Shown: one piece after another, positions 32,174 through 41,046 of the stretch
Layout: the number at the start of each line of letters is the position of its first letter
How positions within the stretch are numbered: position 1 is the stretch's first letter
Notes under the pieces: model-generated
Told to the model about the DNA's origin: nothing
Seen by the model: only the letters and a program-made list of their open reading frames with translations
Database searches by the model: none
Program-made: the position numbers and the translations under genes
NCBI GenBank assembly: GCA_902767845.1
Contig: CACXIV010000003.1
Location: 1 to 64,000, forward strand
Length of the DNA: 64,000 nucleotides
Direction: 5' to 3'
Source: an uncultured Ruminococcus sp.
GTDB lineage: Bacteria > Bacillota > Clostridia > Oscillospirales > Acutalibacteraceae

Positions 32174-33538
32174 ATGGCAAAGATAAAAAGCGTGTACATA
32201 TGCTCGGAATGTGGCTATGAATCCCCAAAATGGTACGGAAAATGCCCGTCCTGCGGCGAATGGAACACAATGAACGAGGAGATAAAGGACACCTCAAAAA
32301 CCTCTCCCGCGGTAAAGAAGCGCTCGTTTTCGAGCTATTCAAGACCCGATTCGATAACCGAGATATCAACCGACGACGAGCACCGCTACGACACAGGCTG
32401 CAAAGAGCTTAACCGAGTGCTCGGAGGCGGTATCGTAAAGGGAAGCCTGATCTTGCTCGGAGGCGATCCCGGTATCGGAAAATCAACGGTGCTTATGCAG
32501 ATATGCCAGTATATGGGCGGCAGTTTGAAGATACTATATGTATCGGGCGAGGAAAGCAAACGCCAGCTAAAGCTAAGGGCTAACCGCCTTGGAGTTGATT
32601 CTCCTAATCTTTACGTAATGACCGAGACCGACGTTGAGATAATCTGCGAGCAGATAAAGAGCATAAAGCCCGATCTCGTAATGATAGACTCGATCCAGAC
32701 CATGAACCTTACCGAGCTAAGCTCCTCGCCGGGAAGCGTAACGCAGGTGAGAGAATGTACAAATATGCTCATGCGAACCGCCAAGGGGCTTGATATCCCG
32801 ATGTTCGTAGTCGGCCATGTCAACAAGGAGGGCTCGATCGCGGGGCCCAAGGTGCTTGAACACATAGTCGACACGGTGCTCCATTTTGAGGGCGACAAGC
32901 AGATGGCGTGCAGGATCCTGCGCGCGGTAAAAAACCGCTACGGCTCAACAAACGAGATAGGGGTATTCGAGATGACCGACAAGGGCTTGCAGGAGGTCGA
33001 AAACCCCTCTGTAATGCTGCTTTCCGGCAGACCCACAAACGTATCGGGAACCTGCGTTACCTGCACCATAGAGGGCTCGCGTCCGATCCTTGCCGAGACT
33101 CAGGGTCTTGCGACCCAAAGCGGCTACGGCAACGCCAGAAGAATGGCGACCGGCTATGATTACAACAGGCTTTCAATGCTTTTGGCGGTGCTCGAAAAAC
33201 GAGCCGGCTACTATTTTTCAAATAACGACGCGTATATCAACATTGTAGGCGGACTAAGAGTGGACGAGCCGGCAATAGATCTGTCGATCGCCATGGCGCT
33301 TATCAGCAGCCTGAAAGACACTCCCGTTGACGAGAATGCCGTTGTATTCGGCGAGATCGGGCTGGCAGGGGAGATACGCTCCGTATCACAGGCTCAGCTC
33401 AGGATAAACGAGGCGGTAAGGCTCGGATTCACAAGAATAATACTCCCGTTCCACAACCTAAAAGGAGTTCACTGCGACGAAGCGGAGCTTATCGGAGTCA
33501 AAAATATCCGCGAGGCTTTCGAGGCAGTCAGCGTATGA
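32174..33538 (+). CDS. radA: DNA repair protein RadA (Sms)
   Basis: A 454-residue ATPase. The N-terminal zinc finger is CSECGYESPKWYGKCPSCG, Walker A is GGDPGIGKSTVL, the RadA-specific motif is KNRYGSTNEIG, and the C-terminal Lon-like domain contains the VVGGLRVDEPAIDLSIAMAL segment. RadA drives branch migration in recombination and repair. The open frame extends far into the amidase gene, but the ATG at 32174 gives the canonical MAKIKSVYICSECG start. It overlaps the next gene by 4 bases. Confidence 0.95.
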   Translation: MAKIKSVYICSECGYESPKWYGKCPSCGEWNTMNEEIKDTSKTSPAVKKRSFSSYSRPDSITEISTDDEHRYDTGCKELNRVLGGGIVKGSLILLGGDPGIGKSTVLMQICQYMGGSLKILYVSGEESKRQLKLRANRLGVDSPNLYVMTETDVEIICEQIKSIKPDLVMIDSIQTMNLTELSSSPGSVTQVRECTNMLMRTAKGLDIPMFVVGHVNKEGSIAGPKVLEHIVDTVLHFEGDKQMACRILRAVKNRYGSTNEIGVFEMTDKGLQEVENPSVMLLSGRPTNVSGTCVTCTIEGSRPILAETQGLATQSGYGNARRMATGYDYNRLSMLLAVLEKRAGYYFSNNDAYINIVGGLRVDEPAIDLSIAMALISSLKDTPVDENAVVFGEIGLAGEIRSVSQAQLRINEAVRLGFTRIILPFHNLKGVHCDEAELIGVKNIREAFEAVSV

Positions 33539-34233
33539 GCCTCTTTGTTATGAGCGACCAATATCCACGGTTTTTCAGCGCGCTCAGGCAAACGGGTCAT
33601 GAGGTGATCCCGTCAGACCTCATAAGCGCGTTTCCGCCGCCGGAACAGCGCCACGCCGACATGCAGGCGCTTAGGATAAAGGACAGGCTCTTTATCTTGA
33701 AGGAGGCGGCAGGACTGCGAAAAAAGCTTGCAAAGGCAGCTCCGATTATTGCCGATAGCGAAGCCGGCAGCAAGTACCCTGATAATATTTTGCTCAATTT
33801 TCTGTTCCTTAACAACAGACTTTACGGCAGGATCGACCGGCTCGACCCGGCTGTGAAAAGATTTTGCGAAGAAGAGGGGATAGAGCTAAGAAAAATATCG
33901 CAGGGCTACGCGAGATGTTCGACCCTTGTTGTCACCGAAACCGCCGCGATAACAGCGGATAAGGGGATCTTCCGCGCCTTGAAGGACGACGGCGCGGATG
34001 TTTTGCTTATTTCTCAGGGCAATATTGAGCTTAAAGGCTGCGATTACGGGTTCATCGGCGGAGCGTCGGGAAAAACCGACGACAACACCGTAGTGTTCTT
34101 CGGAAACATAGCCGAGCACCCGGATCATGATGAAATCATAAAGTTTATAACCGCTCACGGACTCGATATCAAAATACTCGCTCCAGAACAAAAACTCACC
34201 GATATCGGAGGCATTGTAAAAGTCTTGACATAG
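33535..34233 (+). CDS. DUF6873-type protein (possible guanidino-modifying-enzyme fold)
   Basis: A 232-residue soluble protein with start MSLFVMSDQYPRFFSALRQT. Conserved-looking patches are QRHADMQALRI, GYARCSTLVVTETAAITADK and YGFIGGASGKTDDNTVVFFG. The repeated beta-rich pattern and the H-x-D / C-containing strands recall the fold of guanidino-modifying enzymes, and I believe this is the DUF6873 family; activity is unknown. It overlaps radA by 4 bases (ATGA), so it is co-translated with it. Confidence 0.75.
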   Translation: MSLFVMSDQYPRFFSALRQTGHEVIPSDLISAFPPPEQRHADMQALRIKDRLFILKEAAGLRKKLAKAAPIIADSEAGSKYPDNILLNFLFLNNRLYGRIDRLDPAVKRFCEEEGIELRKISQGYARCSTLVVTETAAITADKGIFRALKDDGADVLLISQGNIELKGCDYGFIGGASGKTDDNTVVFFGNIAEHPDHDEIIKFITAHGLDIKILAPEQKLTDIGGIVKVLT

Positions 34234-34253
34234 CTTCGACAAAATGCTACAAT
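34225..34253 (+). promoter_or_regulatory. Sigma-A promoter for the patatin-like gene
   Basis: TTGACA (34225-34230), 17 bases, TACAAT (34248-34253), overlapping the end of the DUF6873-type gene. Confidence 0.7.
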
Positions 34254-34288
34254 ATATACATAATTCTGGCATTTTGAAGTGATTATTT

Positions 34289-35140
34289 ATGAAAATAGGA
34301 TTGGTTTTAGCCGGTGGAATGGCAAAAGGCGCTTATGAGATGGGCGCGCTGAAGGCGATCAACGAGTACATAAAGCCGTCGGAAATGACCTCGATATCCT
34401 GCTCGTCAATAGGCGTTTTGAACGGGTATTCCTACGCCGCGAACAAGCTGGACGAAGCGGACAAAATGTGGCATTCCATCTGCAAAAGCGGCAAAAAGAT
34501 ATTTGTCAATACGGTGTTGCGCAGCAGCTTTTTGCAGCAGTCTATCACCGATATGGGCTCGGAAAAGGATATCATCTACAGCGATTTTTACATTTCTCTG
34601 CTAAATTTCAGACAAAGGACGCTGTCCTACAACAACTTAAAAACGGTCGATCCAGAGCTGTATCAGGATTACCTGCGCGCGAGCGTCGCCATGCCCATAT
34701 ACAACAGGGCGGTCAATATCAACGGTCACAGCTATTACGACGGAGCGATGGTGGACAATATTCCCGTTTATCCGCTTTTGGAAAAGGATCTGGACTATAT
34801 TATCGTCGTATATTTTGACAACGTCAGTTATATCTTTGAGAACATGGCTTTTGATAAAAAGGTACTCAAGATTATTTATCCGACAAAACAGACCATCATG
34901 GACTCGTTCACCTTTGAGGAAAACGCTATAAATATGATGATGTCACGCGGATACGACGTAGCGTGCCGTCTGCTCGACCCGATTTTTGACAAAGACATGC
35001 AGACTAAAGATGAGGTATACGATTACATCAAACAGGTCAACAAACGCTACGGCAACAAGGAAGTCCGCGTTACCGGCGACATGCTCGTAACAAACATAAA
35101 CAGAGTAGTAAACAAGCTCGCCAAGAGAAAAATAAAATAG
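34289..35140 (+). CDS. Patatin-like phospholipase
   Basis: A 283-residue patatin-family lipid hydrolase. The oxyanion loop is GGMAKGAYEMG and the nucleophile is S40 in CSSIG, where Cys replaces the first Gly of the usual GxSxG. The catalytic Asp is in YYDGAMVDN. Such enzymes cleave acyl chains from lipids; in Firmicutes they are mostly uncharacterised. No strong Shine-Dalgarno precedes the ATG. A small membrane-protein gene follows after 13 bases and may share its transcript. Confidence 0.88.
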   Translation: MKIGLVLAGGMAKGAYEMGALKAINEYIKPSEMTSISCSSIGVLNGYSYAANKLDEADKMWHSICKSGKKIFVNTVLRSSFLQQSITDMGSEKDIIYSDFYISLLNFRQRTLSYNNLKTVDPELYQDYLRASVAMPIYNRAVNINGHSYYDGAMVDNIPVYPLLEKDLDYIIVVYFDNVSYIFENMAFDKKVLKIIYPTKQTIMDSFTFEENAINMMMSRGYDVACRLLDPIFDKDMQTKDEVYDYIKQVNKRYGNKEVRVTGDMLVTNINRVVNKLAKRKIK

Positions 35141-35153
35141 GGAGGATTCTATT

Positions 35154-35366
35154 ATGAGAAAGGTACTGCAAATCATCAGTCTTATCAGCTTTATGGCCGC
35201 TGTTTTCGCGGCTGGAGTATCAATGATAACCATCTGCGCGGCGGGGATAATGAAGATCGTCGAGCTTAAAAAGAACAACGAGATCCAGCCCGTGATAAAG
35301 AATGTCTCAGGCAGGGTAAAGGACTTTGTAAATAACAATTATTGGAAAAAAGAAATAGTAGAGTAA
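35154..35366 (+). CDS. Small membrane protein of unknown function
   Basis: A 70-residue protein with one or two N-terminal hydrophobic helices (IISLISFMAAVFAAGVSMI, continuing to ICAAGIM) and a charged C-terminal tail. GGGAGGA lies 8 bases before the ATG, a strong ribosome-binding site that supports real translation. No family was recognised. It follows the patatin-like gene and ends before a terminator. Confidence 0.65.
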   Translation: MRKVLQIISLISFMAAVFAAGVSMITICAAGIMKIVELKKNNEIQPVIKNVSGRVKDFVNNNYWKKEIVE

Positions 35367-35373
35367 AATAATA

Positions 35374-35400
35374 AAAAGCCGCGATCGCGGCTTTTATTTT
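35374..35400. terminator. Bidirectional intrinsic terminator
   Basis: The palindrome AAAAGCCGC-GATC-GCGGCTTTT is flanked by A and T runs, between the converging small membrane-protein and recombinase genes. Confidence 0.9.
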
Positions 35401-36365
35401 TTTATCTTTGAAAGCGGATTCGCTTCCGCGGCCTTTTTCATCTGCTCAGAGCTTAAATGAGTATATATCTCGGTCGTGCCGAGATTTTCATGCCCCAAAA
35501 TATCCTTTAATATCCTGACGTCGACTCCGCCGTGCTGATACATAAGCGTAGCCGCGGTATGTCTTAGCTTATGACAGGAATATCCCTGAGCGCTTAGACC
35601 GATTTTTTCAAGATACTTATAAACCATAGCTTGGATAGTCTTTACCGACATTCTGTTGTTGTTTCGGCTGATGAACAGAGCGGTTTTATCCTTGACATCG
35701 TCAACGGGGCGGACGCGCATGTATTCGCGGATCGCTTCAACACAGGCTTGATTTAGATAAATCACCCGTTCCTTGTTGCCTTTGCCGACGACCCTGACAG
35801 TATTATCGGTACGAATATCGGTGTAATTCAAGCCGGCCATCTCAGAAACACGAAGACCGCAATTCAAAAACAAAGTAATGATCGCGTAATCGCGCTCCTT
35901 ATACGGACCCTCAACCGCGTTAAGAAGCTCAATGCTCTGTTCAAGCGTTAGGTACTTGGGGAGAGCCTTTTTCTTTTTTGGAAGCTCGAGCTCGTCGACA
36001 GGGTCAGAATCGAGCAAATGCTTTTTTGTAGTGATGTATTTGAAAAAGCCCTTAAGACTGGAGCATTTTCTGGCACGGGAGGAGGCGTTGAGTTCGCGCT
36101 CGCGCACAAGATAATTCATAAACTCATAAGCCTCGGTAAGATCGACCTTTTTCAAAAAATCAATATCAATATCGTCGATACGGATATTTTCAAAGTCGGT
36201 ATCAGCAGGGACAGTCTTTCGATAAACTTTTAAAAACCGAAAAAAAGTTCTGAGATCAAGAAAATACTCGTCGACCGTTTTCTTGGATTTCTGACGGACG
36301 GTTCCTTGGTAACTGAGATAATCCTTGAGGATAGGGAAAGATTCGTCGCGAAAATCAACTGCCAT
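35394..36365 (-). CDS. xerC: Tyrosine recombinase, XerC/XerD-like
   Basis: A 323-residue tyrosine recombinase with an N-terminal SAM-like core-binding domain (about 10-115) and a catalytic domain with all six residues: R172 (NCGLRVSE), K195 (GKGNKER), H265 and R268 (CHKLRHT), H292 (LGHENLG) and Y301. Length and completeness fit the Xer chromosome-dimer resolution group, although an integrase of a lost element is possible. No adjacent mobile-element genes are seen. A 30-base palindrome lies 60 bases upstream of the start. Confidence 0.88.
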   Translation of the reverse strand: MAVDFRDESFPILKDYLSYQGTVRQKSKKTVDEYFLDLRTFFRFLKVYRKTVPADTDFENIRIDDIDIDFLKKVDLTEAYEFMNYLVRERELNASSRARKCSSLKGFFKYITTKKHLLDSDPVDELELPKKKKALPKYLTLEQSIELLNAVEGPYKERDYAIITLFLNCGLRVSEMAGLNYTDIRTDNTVRVVGKGNKERVIYLNQACVEAIREYMRVRPVDDVKDKTALFISRNNNRMSVKTIQAMVYKYLEKIGLSAQGYSCHKLRHTAATLMYQHGGVDVRILKDILGHENLGTTEIYTHLSSEQMKKAAEANPLSKIKK

Positions 36366-36424
36366 AAAATCACCTTGATCATATTATAACACAAAAGAAT
36401 AGGGGTATAATTCTTTATTGGAAT

Positions 36425-36454
36425 AATTATACAAAATGAATATTTTGTATAATT
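36425..36454. promoter_or_regulatory. 30-base palindrome upstream of the recombinase gene
   Basis: AATTATACAAAAT (36425-36437), loop GAAT, ATTTTGTATAATT (36442-36454). Arms of 13 bp are perfect. It contains TATAAT on both strands, so it could be a paired promoter/operator or a recombinase binding site. Confidence 0.5.
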
Positions 36455-36472
36455 CGGGTAGGGGTTAAAACA

Positions 36473-36548
36473 GGAAATGAGCTGATCAGGCGCCTAAACC
36501 TATATCCAAATATAAATCAACTTTATGGCGTATTCATGGCTCATTTCC
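36473..36548. repeat. Wide inverted repeat before the DinB-like gene
   Basis: GGAAATGAGC (36473-36482) and GCTCATTTCC (36539-36548) flank 56 bases with no gene. Possibly a terminator base for the DinB-like gene or a scar of an insertion; no target duplication was identified. Confidence 0.35.
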
Positions 36549-36554
36549 TTATAT

Positions 36555-37076
36555 TTAACAAAACTTATTATAATTGTCCCCTTCGGGTATCGGTTTTTCA
36601 AGTCCGAGCACTGTCGGCCACTGACCTGTTGCTTCAATTATAAAACCCATTACCATTCCCATATGCGTGTGCAAATGTCTAAACTGCGCAATTATCAATT
36701 CGAATTTTGAATGTGAGCAATCTACAGGTCTTTCGTTTAACATTCCATCGTTGAGAAAATTTGTATAAGCTGCAATTTTAAATTTTACAGCTCTATAGTA
36801 ATCATTTATCTCGGTTCTTGAAATAAACCGCTCAGTTTTAACATCAAGATTATTTAAGCTATCTATATGTATATCAGGCTCTTGGTAGCTTGGGTCATTG
36901 GGATTTATATACCAAAGATCGAGTGAATGCATCATATGATAGATATGCTTATAGAGCGGCATTTCGCAGTATTCTCTGCTCCACAGCTCATCAGGCACAC
37001 AATCGATCACATTCTTTACTTCCCATAATGCCCTGTCGGTCTGGTCTATTATCACCCTTGTTAAATTTTTTTCCAC
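36555..37076 (-). CDS. DinB/YfiT-like putative metalloenzyme
   Basis: A 173-residue four-helix protein of the DinB-like superfamily. Likely metal ligands are the histidines in HIYHMMHSLD and in RHLHTHMG. Relatives include thiol-dependent transferases and stress-induced proteins; the reaction here is unknown. Translation probably starts at GTG 37076 with AGGTGAG 6 bases upstream. Base composition is clearly more AT-rich than in flanking housekeeping genes, which suggests transfer. Confidence 0.75.
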   Translation of the reverse strand: MEKNLTRVIIDQTDRALWEVKNVIDCVPDELWSREYCEMPLYKHIYHMMHSLDLWYINPNDPSYQEPDIHIDSLNNLDVKTERFISRTEINDYYRAVKFKIAAYTNFLNDGMLNERPVDCSHSKFELIIAQFRHLHTHMGMVMGFIIEATGQWPTVLGLEKPIPEGDNYNKFC

Positions 37077-37097
37077 TACATCTCACCTGTTAATTAT

Positions 37098-37661
37098 TTA
37101 ACAATCTTTGTAATAATCATCTCTGATTATCGCGTGGTGGCATACATCAATTATTCCCTGATTATTTTTGCCGCCCTGACGAAAAATCCCTTCTTCAACA
37201 AGTCCGCACTTATTCATGACCTTTCCTGAGTTGGGGTTATTTACGTCATGAGTAGCCGCTATTCTGTTAAAGCCGACCTCGTCGAACAAAAACTTAACCA
37301 CTCTTGAAAGCGCCTCGGTCATAAAACCCATATGCCAAAAATCATATGCCAGGCAGTAACCTATCTCAGCCTCGGCGATCTCTTCATTCATCTTTACGAC
37401 TCCGATCGATCCGACCGGCTCGTTTGTATCCTTGAGAACTATTTTCCAGTCAAAAAACTTGGGATCATCCGCGTTATCCAAAAGATACTGATGGTATGTA
37501 TTTTGAAGCTGCTCAACGCTCTCATACGCCTGCCATGTAAGGTATTTTGTAACGCGCTCGTCGCTCGCCCAGTTGCGGAACATCGGCTCGGCGTCTGATT
37601 CGATTGTTTTTCTGAGTATCAATCTATCGGTTTCAAGAGTGACCGTCCCCAAATAATTCAT
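37098..37661 (-). CDS. GNAT N-acetyltransferase, RimJ/RimL-like
   Basis: A 187-residue GNAT enzyme: ETDRLILRKTIESD start, acyl-CoA region CLAYDFWHMGFMTEALSRV, and NPNSGKVMNKCGLVEEG terminal signature. It resembles the ribosomal-protein alanine acetyltransferase branch, but the substrate is unknown. The Shine-Dalgarno GGGGAGAG lies 5 bases before the ATG. It sits 10 bases after the SGNH-like gene and 21 before the DinB-like gene on the same strand. Confidence 0.87.
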   Translation of the reverse strand: MNYLGTVTLETDRLILRKTIESDAEPMFRNWASDERVTKYLTWQAYESVEQLQNTYHQYLLDNADDPKFFDWKIVLKDTNEPVGSIGVVKMNEEIAEAEIGYCLAYDFWHMGFMTEALSRVVKFLFDEVGFNRIAATHDVNNPNSGKVMNKCGLVEEGIFRQGGKNNQGIIDVCHHAIIRDDYYKDC

Positions 37662-37671
37662 ATTCTCTCCC

Positions 37672-38853
37672 CTATTTATTATGCTTTTTTATCTCAGACA
37701 TACCGAACAGATCTTCTTCTATCTCCGTCATGGTATTGACCTCGCCCAGATCCTCGTCGATCAAAACAGGCGGAGTCATCTCTGTGACTTCCTTGAGCAG
37801 ATCGTCGCAGCATTTATAAAACTGATCATAATAATCGGCAGCCTCGTTCCAGTGGCGCTTTTGGGCACGCGTAAGCTCAGATTCGCCGACACCGTATTTT
37901 TTACTGATAATACCGCCCAGATACCTTGTGAACTTTTCAGAGCCGTAGGCGTTTAGGTGCTGCACATTATAGAAAAGACACGGAGCGTATTCGTTTGTTA
38001 CAGGATCGCGCTCAAAGTTGATAAATTCAAAGCCGTAGGAATTAATTATCTTTCCTGCGCGATTGGTCATGCAAAAGCTCTCATAATCAATATCGCGTAC
38101 AAGGTGAGGCGCTCTGAAAAACACCGCTTTGATCTCGTTATCCTTGCAGTATTGCAAAACCTCGCGGAGCTTTTCCTCGCTGAAAGCGGTCAGGTCAGCC
38201 TCGGTATCGTCGTCGATCAGCTTATCATTGATAAAGCACTCGTCGTATCTGCATTTTCCTATGCTCGACTTATAGCCCTTCAAAAGCGTGTATCCGCGTA
38301 CATGTTGACCCAAAAGCGCGCCTAAAAACTTGATACCCCCGGGATACTCGTCCCACGAAGAATGATACTTGATAAGCGGAAAATAATACTCCTCTTTATG
38401 CTCGGGATCAAGCCTGTCGACATATTCGATTTTATTTTCATTAAGCGGCACAGCGTCAATATACTTTCTGATACTGCCTTCCTTGCTCTCATTAACGTCG
38501 TCGGGATAAACAAACGGATTTATCTCGATCATGATCAGCTTTGGATCCTGCGTTCGTTCGATCTCTTTGATCTGAGTAAGCGCGGCGCCGGCAGTGATTG
38601 AAGCCGTAGCGTAAGGATAACTCGTAAAGCCGAACTTCTCATAAGCAAGCCCCGGAGCGAATCCGGTGTAGATCTCGCTCGCGCCGGTAAGCACAACGTC
38701 TAACGAGTTTTCATCCTCAAGATAAAACCCGTCGATGCGCAGCTTGTTGTGATCAATATGGCAGAGCACAAAATTCTGCAAAAACAGCGCCGAAAGAACC
38801 ACAGCCATTATCAGCGATATTAACTTGACCGTTCTCATAACATACTTTTTCAT
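37672..38853 (-). CDS. Membrane-anchored SGNH/DltD-AlgX-like hydrolase, putative
   Basis: A 393-residue protein with one N-terminal membrane anchor (KLISLIMAVVLSALFLQNFVL). The outer domain has the SGNH-type blocks LDVVLTGASEIYTGF (Ser in the G-x-S position), PKLIMIEINPFVYPD and a C-terminal YNVQHLNAYGSEKF with the catalytic Asp/His position replaced by the Q-H pair. Relatives modify cell-envelope polymers. The longer frame to 38952 lacks an ATG and a ribosome-binding site. ATG 38853 or 38859 both give MKK-type starts. A TATAAT lies so close that the message may be leaderless. Confidence 0.68.
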   Translation of the reverse strand: MKKYVMRTVKLISLIMAVVLSALFLQNFVLCHIDHNKLRIDGFYLEDENSLDVVLTGASEIYTGFAPGLAYEKFGFTSYPYATASITAGAALTQIKEIERTQDPKLIMIEINPFVYPDDVNESKEGSIRKYIDAVPLNENKIEYVDRLDPEHKEEYYFPLIKYHSSWDEYPGGIKFLGALLGQHVRGYTLLKGYKSSIGKCRYDECFINDKLIDDDTEADLTAFSEEKLREVLQYCKDNEIKAVFFRAPHLVRDIDYESFCMTNRAGKIINSYGFEFINFERDPVTNEYAPCLFYNVQHLNAYGSEKFTRYLGGIISKKYGVGESELTRAQKRHWNEAADYYDQFYKCCDDLLKEVTEMTPPVLIDEDLGEVNTMTEIEEDLFGMSEIKKHNK

Positions 38854-38859
38854 ACCCAT

Positions 38860-38889
38860 ATTATAAGTCAAACCGGCGAATAAAGTCAA
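38860..38889 (-). promoter_or_regulatory. Promoter abutting the SGNH-like start codon
   Basis: On the minus strand TTGACT (38884-38889), 18 bases, TATAAT (38860-38865). The expected +1 coincides with the ATG at 38853, so a leaderless transcript is possible. Confidence 0.5.
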
Positions 38890-38989
38890 TATGAATAATA
38901 GATAACAAATCCAATAATACAGCCATCTTATATGGGCGGCGTATATAATCAAATCATTTGAATATAGCGCATTGGAAATCTGCGCAAAA

Positions 38990-39018
38990 AAACAGCAGCC
39001 GAATCAACGGCTGCTGAA
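38990..39018 (-). terminator. Terminator after gdhA
   Basis: CAGCAGCCG / CGGCTGCTG, 9-bp perfect stem with a 6-base loop; on the minus strand it is followed by TTTTTTT. Confidence 0.88.
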
Positions 39019-39036
39019 TTTTCTATGTATATATGA

Positions 39037-40521
<1,485 letters not shown>

Positions 40522-40692
40522 TTATTAAAGTTTCATATTTTGAGGATTTTTACGAAAAAATAAGCCTATTTTGCATGATTTGACGGTATTTTAACGTCAA
40601 AAACGGTGCAGGATGGCGGCTTTCCACATTCATTTTATATTTTGTATAATTGGGAAGCTTAGTTTTAACAACAGTTCCAACATAATTTTTAG

Positions 40693-40722
40693 TTGCATTT
40701 GGACATATCAACATGTTATAAT
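40693..40722 (+). promoter_or_regulatory. Promoter of the HTH gene
   Basis: TTGCAT (40693-40698), 18 bases, TATAAT (40717-40722). Confidence 0.55.
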
Positions 40723-40730
40723 GATGTTGA
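40708..40730 (+). promoter_or_regulatory. Operator-like palindrome over the HTH-gene -10 box
   Basis: TCAACAT (40708-40714) and ATGTTGA (40724-40730) flank the -10 TATAAT, a position suited to autorepression by the HTH protein. Inferred from position only. Confidence 0.45.
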
Positions 40731-40767
40731 AAGGTAAATTATACAGATTGTAATATGAGGTTTTGTT

Positions 40768-40977
40768 ATGGATTACTGCAAACGATTAAAAAAACTGAGG
40801 CTCGAAAACGGATATACTCAGGAGCAGATCGCTTTTATCCTCCACACCCGTCAGGAACAGTACAGCAAATACGAAAGCGGCAAAAGAGAGCTGCCGGTAA
40901 AGCACCTTATCGCCCTTTGCTGCCTGTATAGAGTATCGGCGGATTATATCCTGGGTATCGAGAAGTTTGTAAACTGA
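40768..40977 (+). CDS. XRE-family helix-turn-helix regulator
   Basis: A 69-residue single-domain DNA-binding protein of the Cro/C1 (XRE) type. The helix-turn-helix is NGYTQEQIAFILHTRQEQYSKYESG, split as recognition helix and scaffold, with the LPVKHLIALCCLYRVSADYILG terminal helix typical of the family. The target is unknown. A palindrome over its own promoter suggests autoregulation. It stands alone, divergent from gdhA, with a terminator downstream. Confidence 0.88.
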   Translation: MDYCKRLKKLRLENGYTQEQIAFILHTRQEQYSKYESGKRELPVKHLIALCCLYRVSADYILGIEKFVN

Positions 40978-41004
40978 CCCCTCCCCTGCCCCGAACGCAA
41001 AAAA

Positions 41005-41037
41005 GGAGCTGTTCAAATCGAACAGCTCCGGTTTTTT
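41005..41037. terminator. Bidirectional intrinsic terminator
   Basis: GGAGCTGTTC / GAACAGCTCC, 10-bp perfect stem with loop AAATC, followed by GGTTTTTT and preceded by an A-run. It serves the converging HTH and lysA genes. Confidence 0.92.
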
Positions 41038-41046
41038 ATTATTCTG

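Noticed and set aside
35394-36365. Integrase of a mobile element
   Set aside because: All catalytic residues are present, but no attachment-site repeats, excisionase, relaxase or phage genes are nearby; a Xer-type housekeeping role is simpler.
36425-36454. Calling the palindrome the chromosomal dif site
   Set aside because: Size fits, but the inner positions are AAAA/TTTT rather than the conserved ATAA/TTAT of dif half-sites, so only a candidate recombinase or regulator site is reported.
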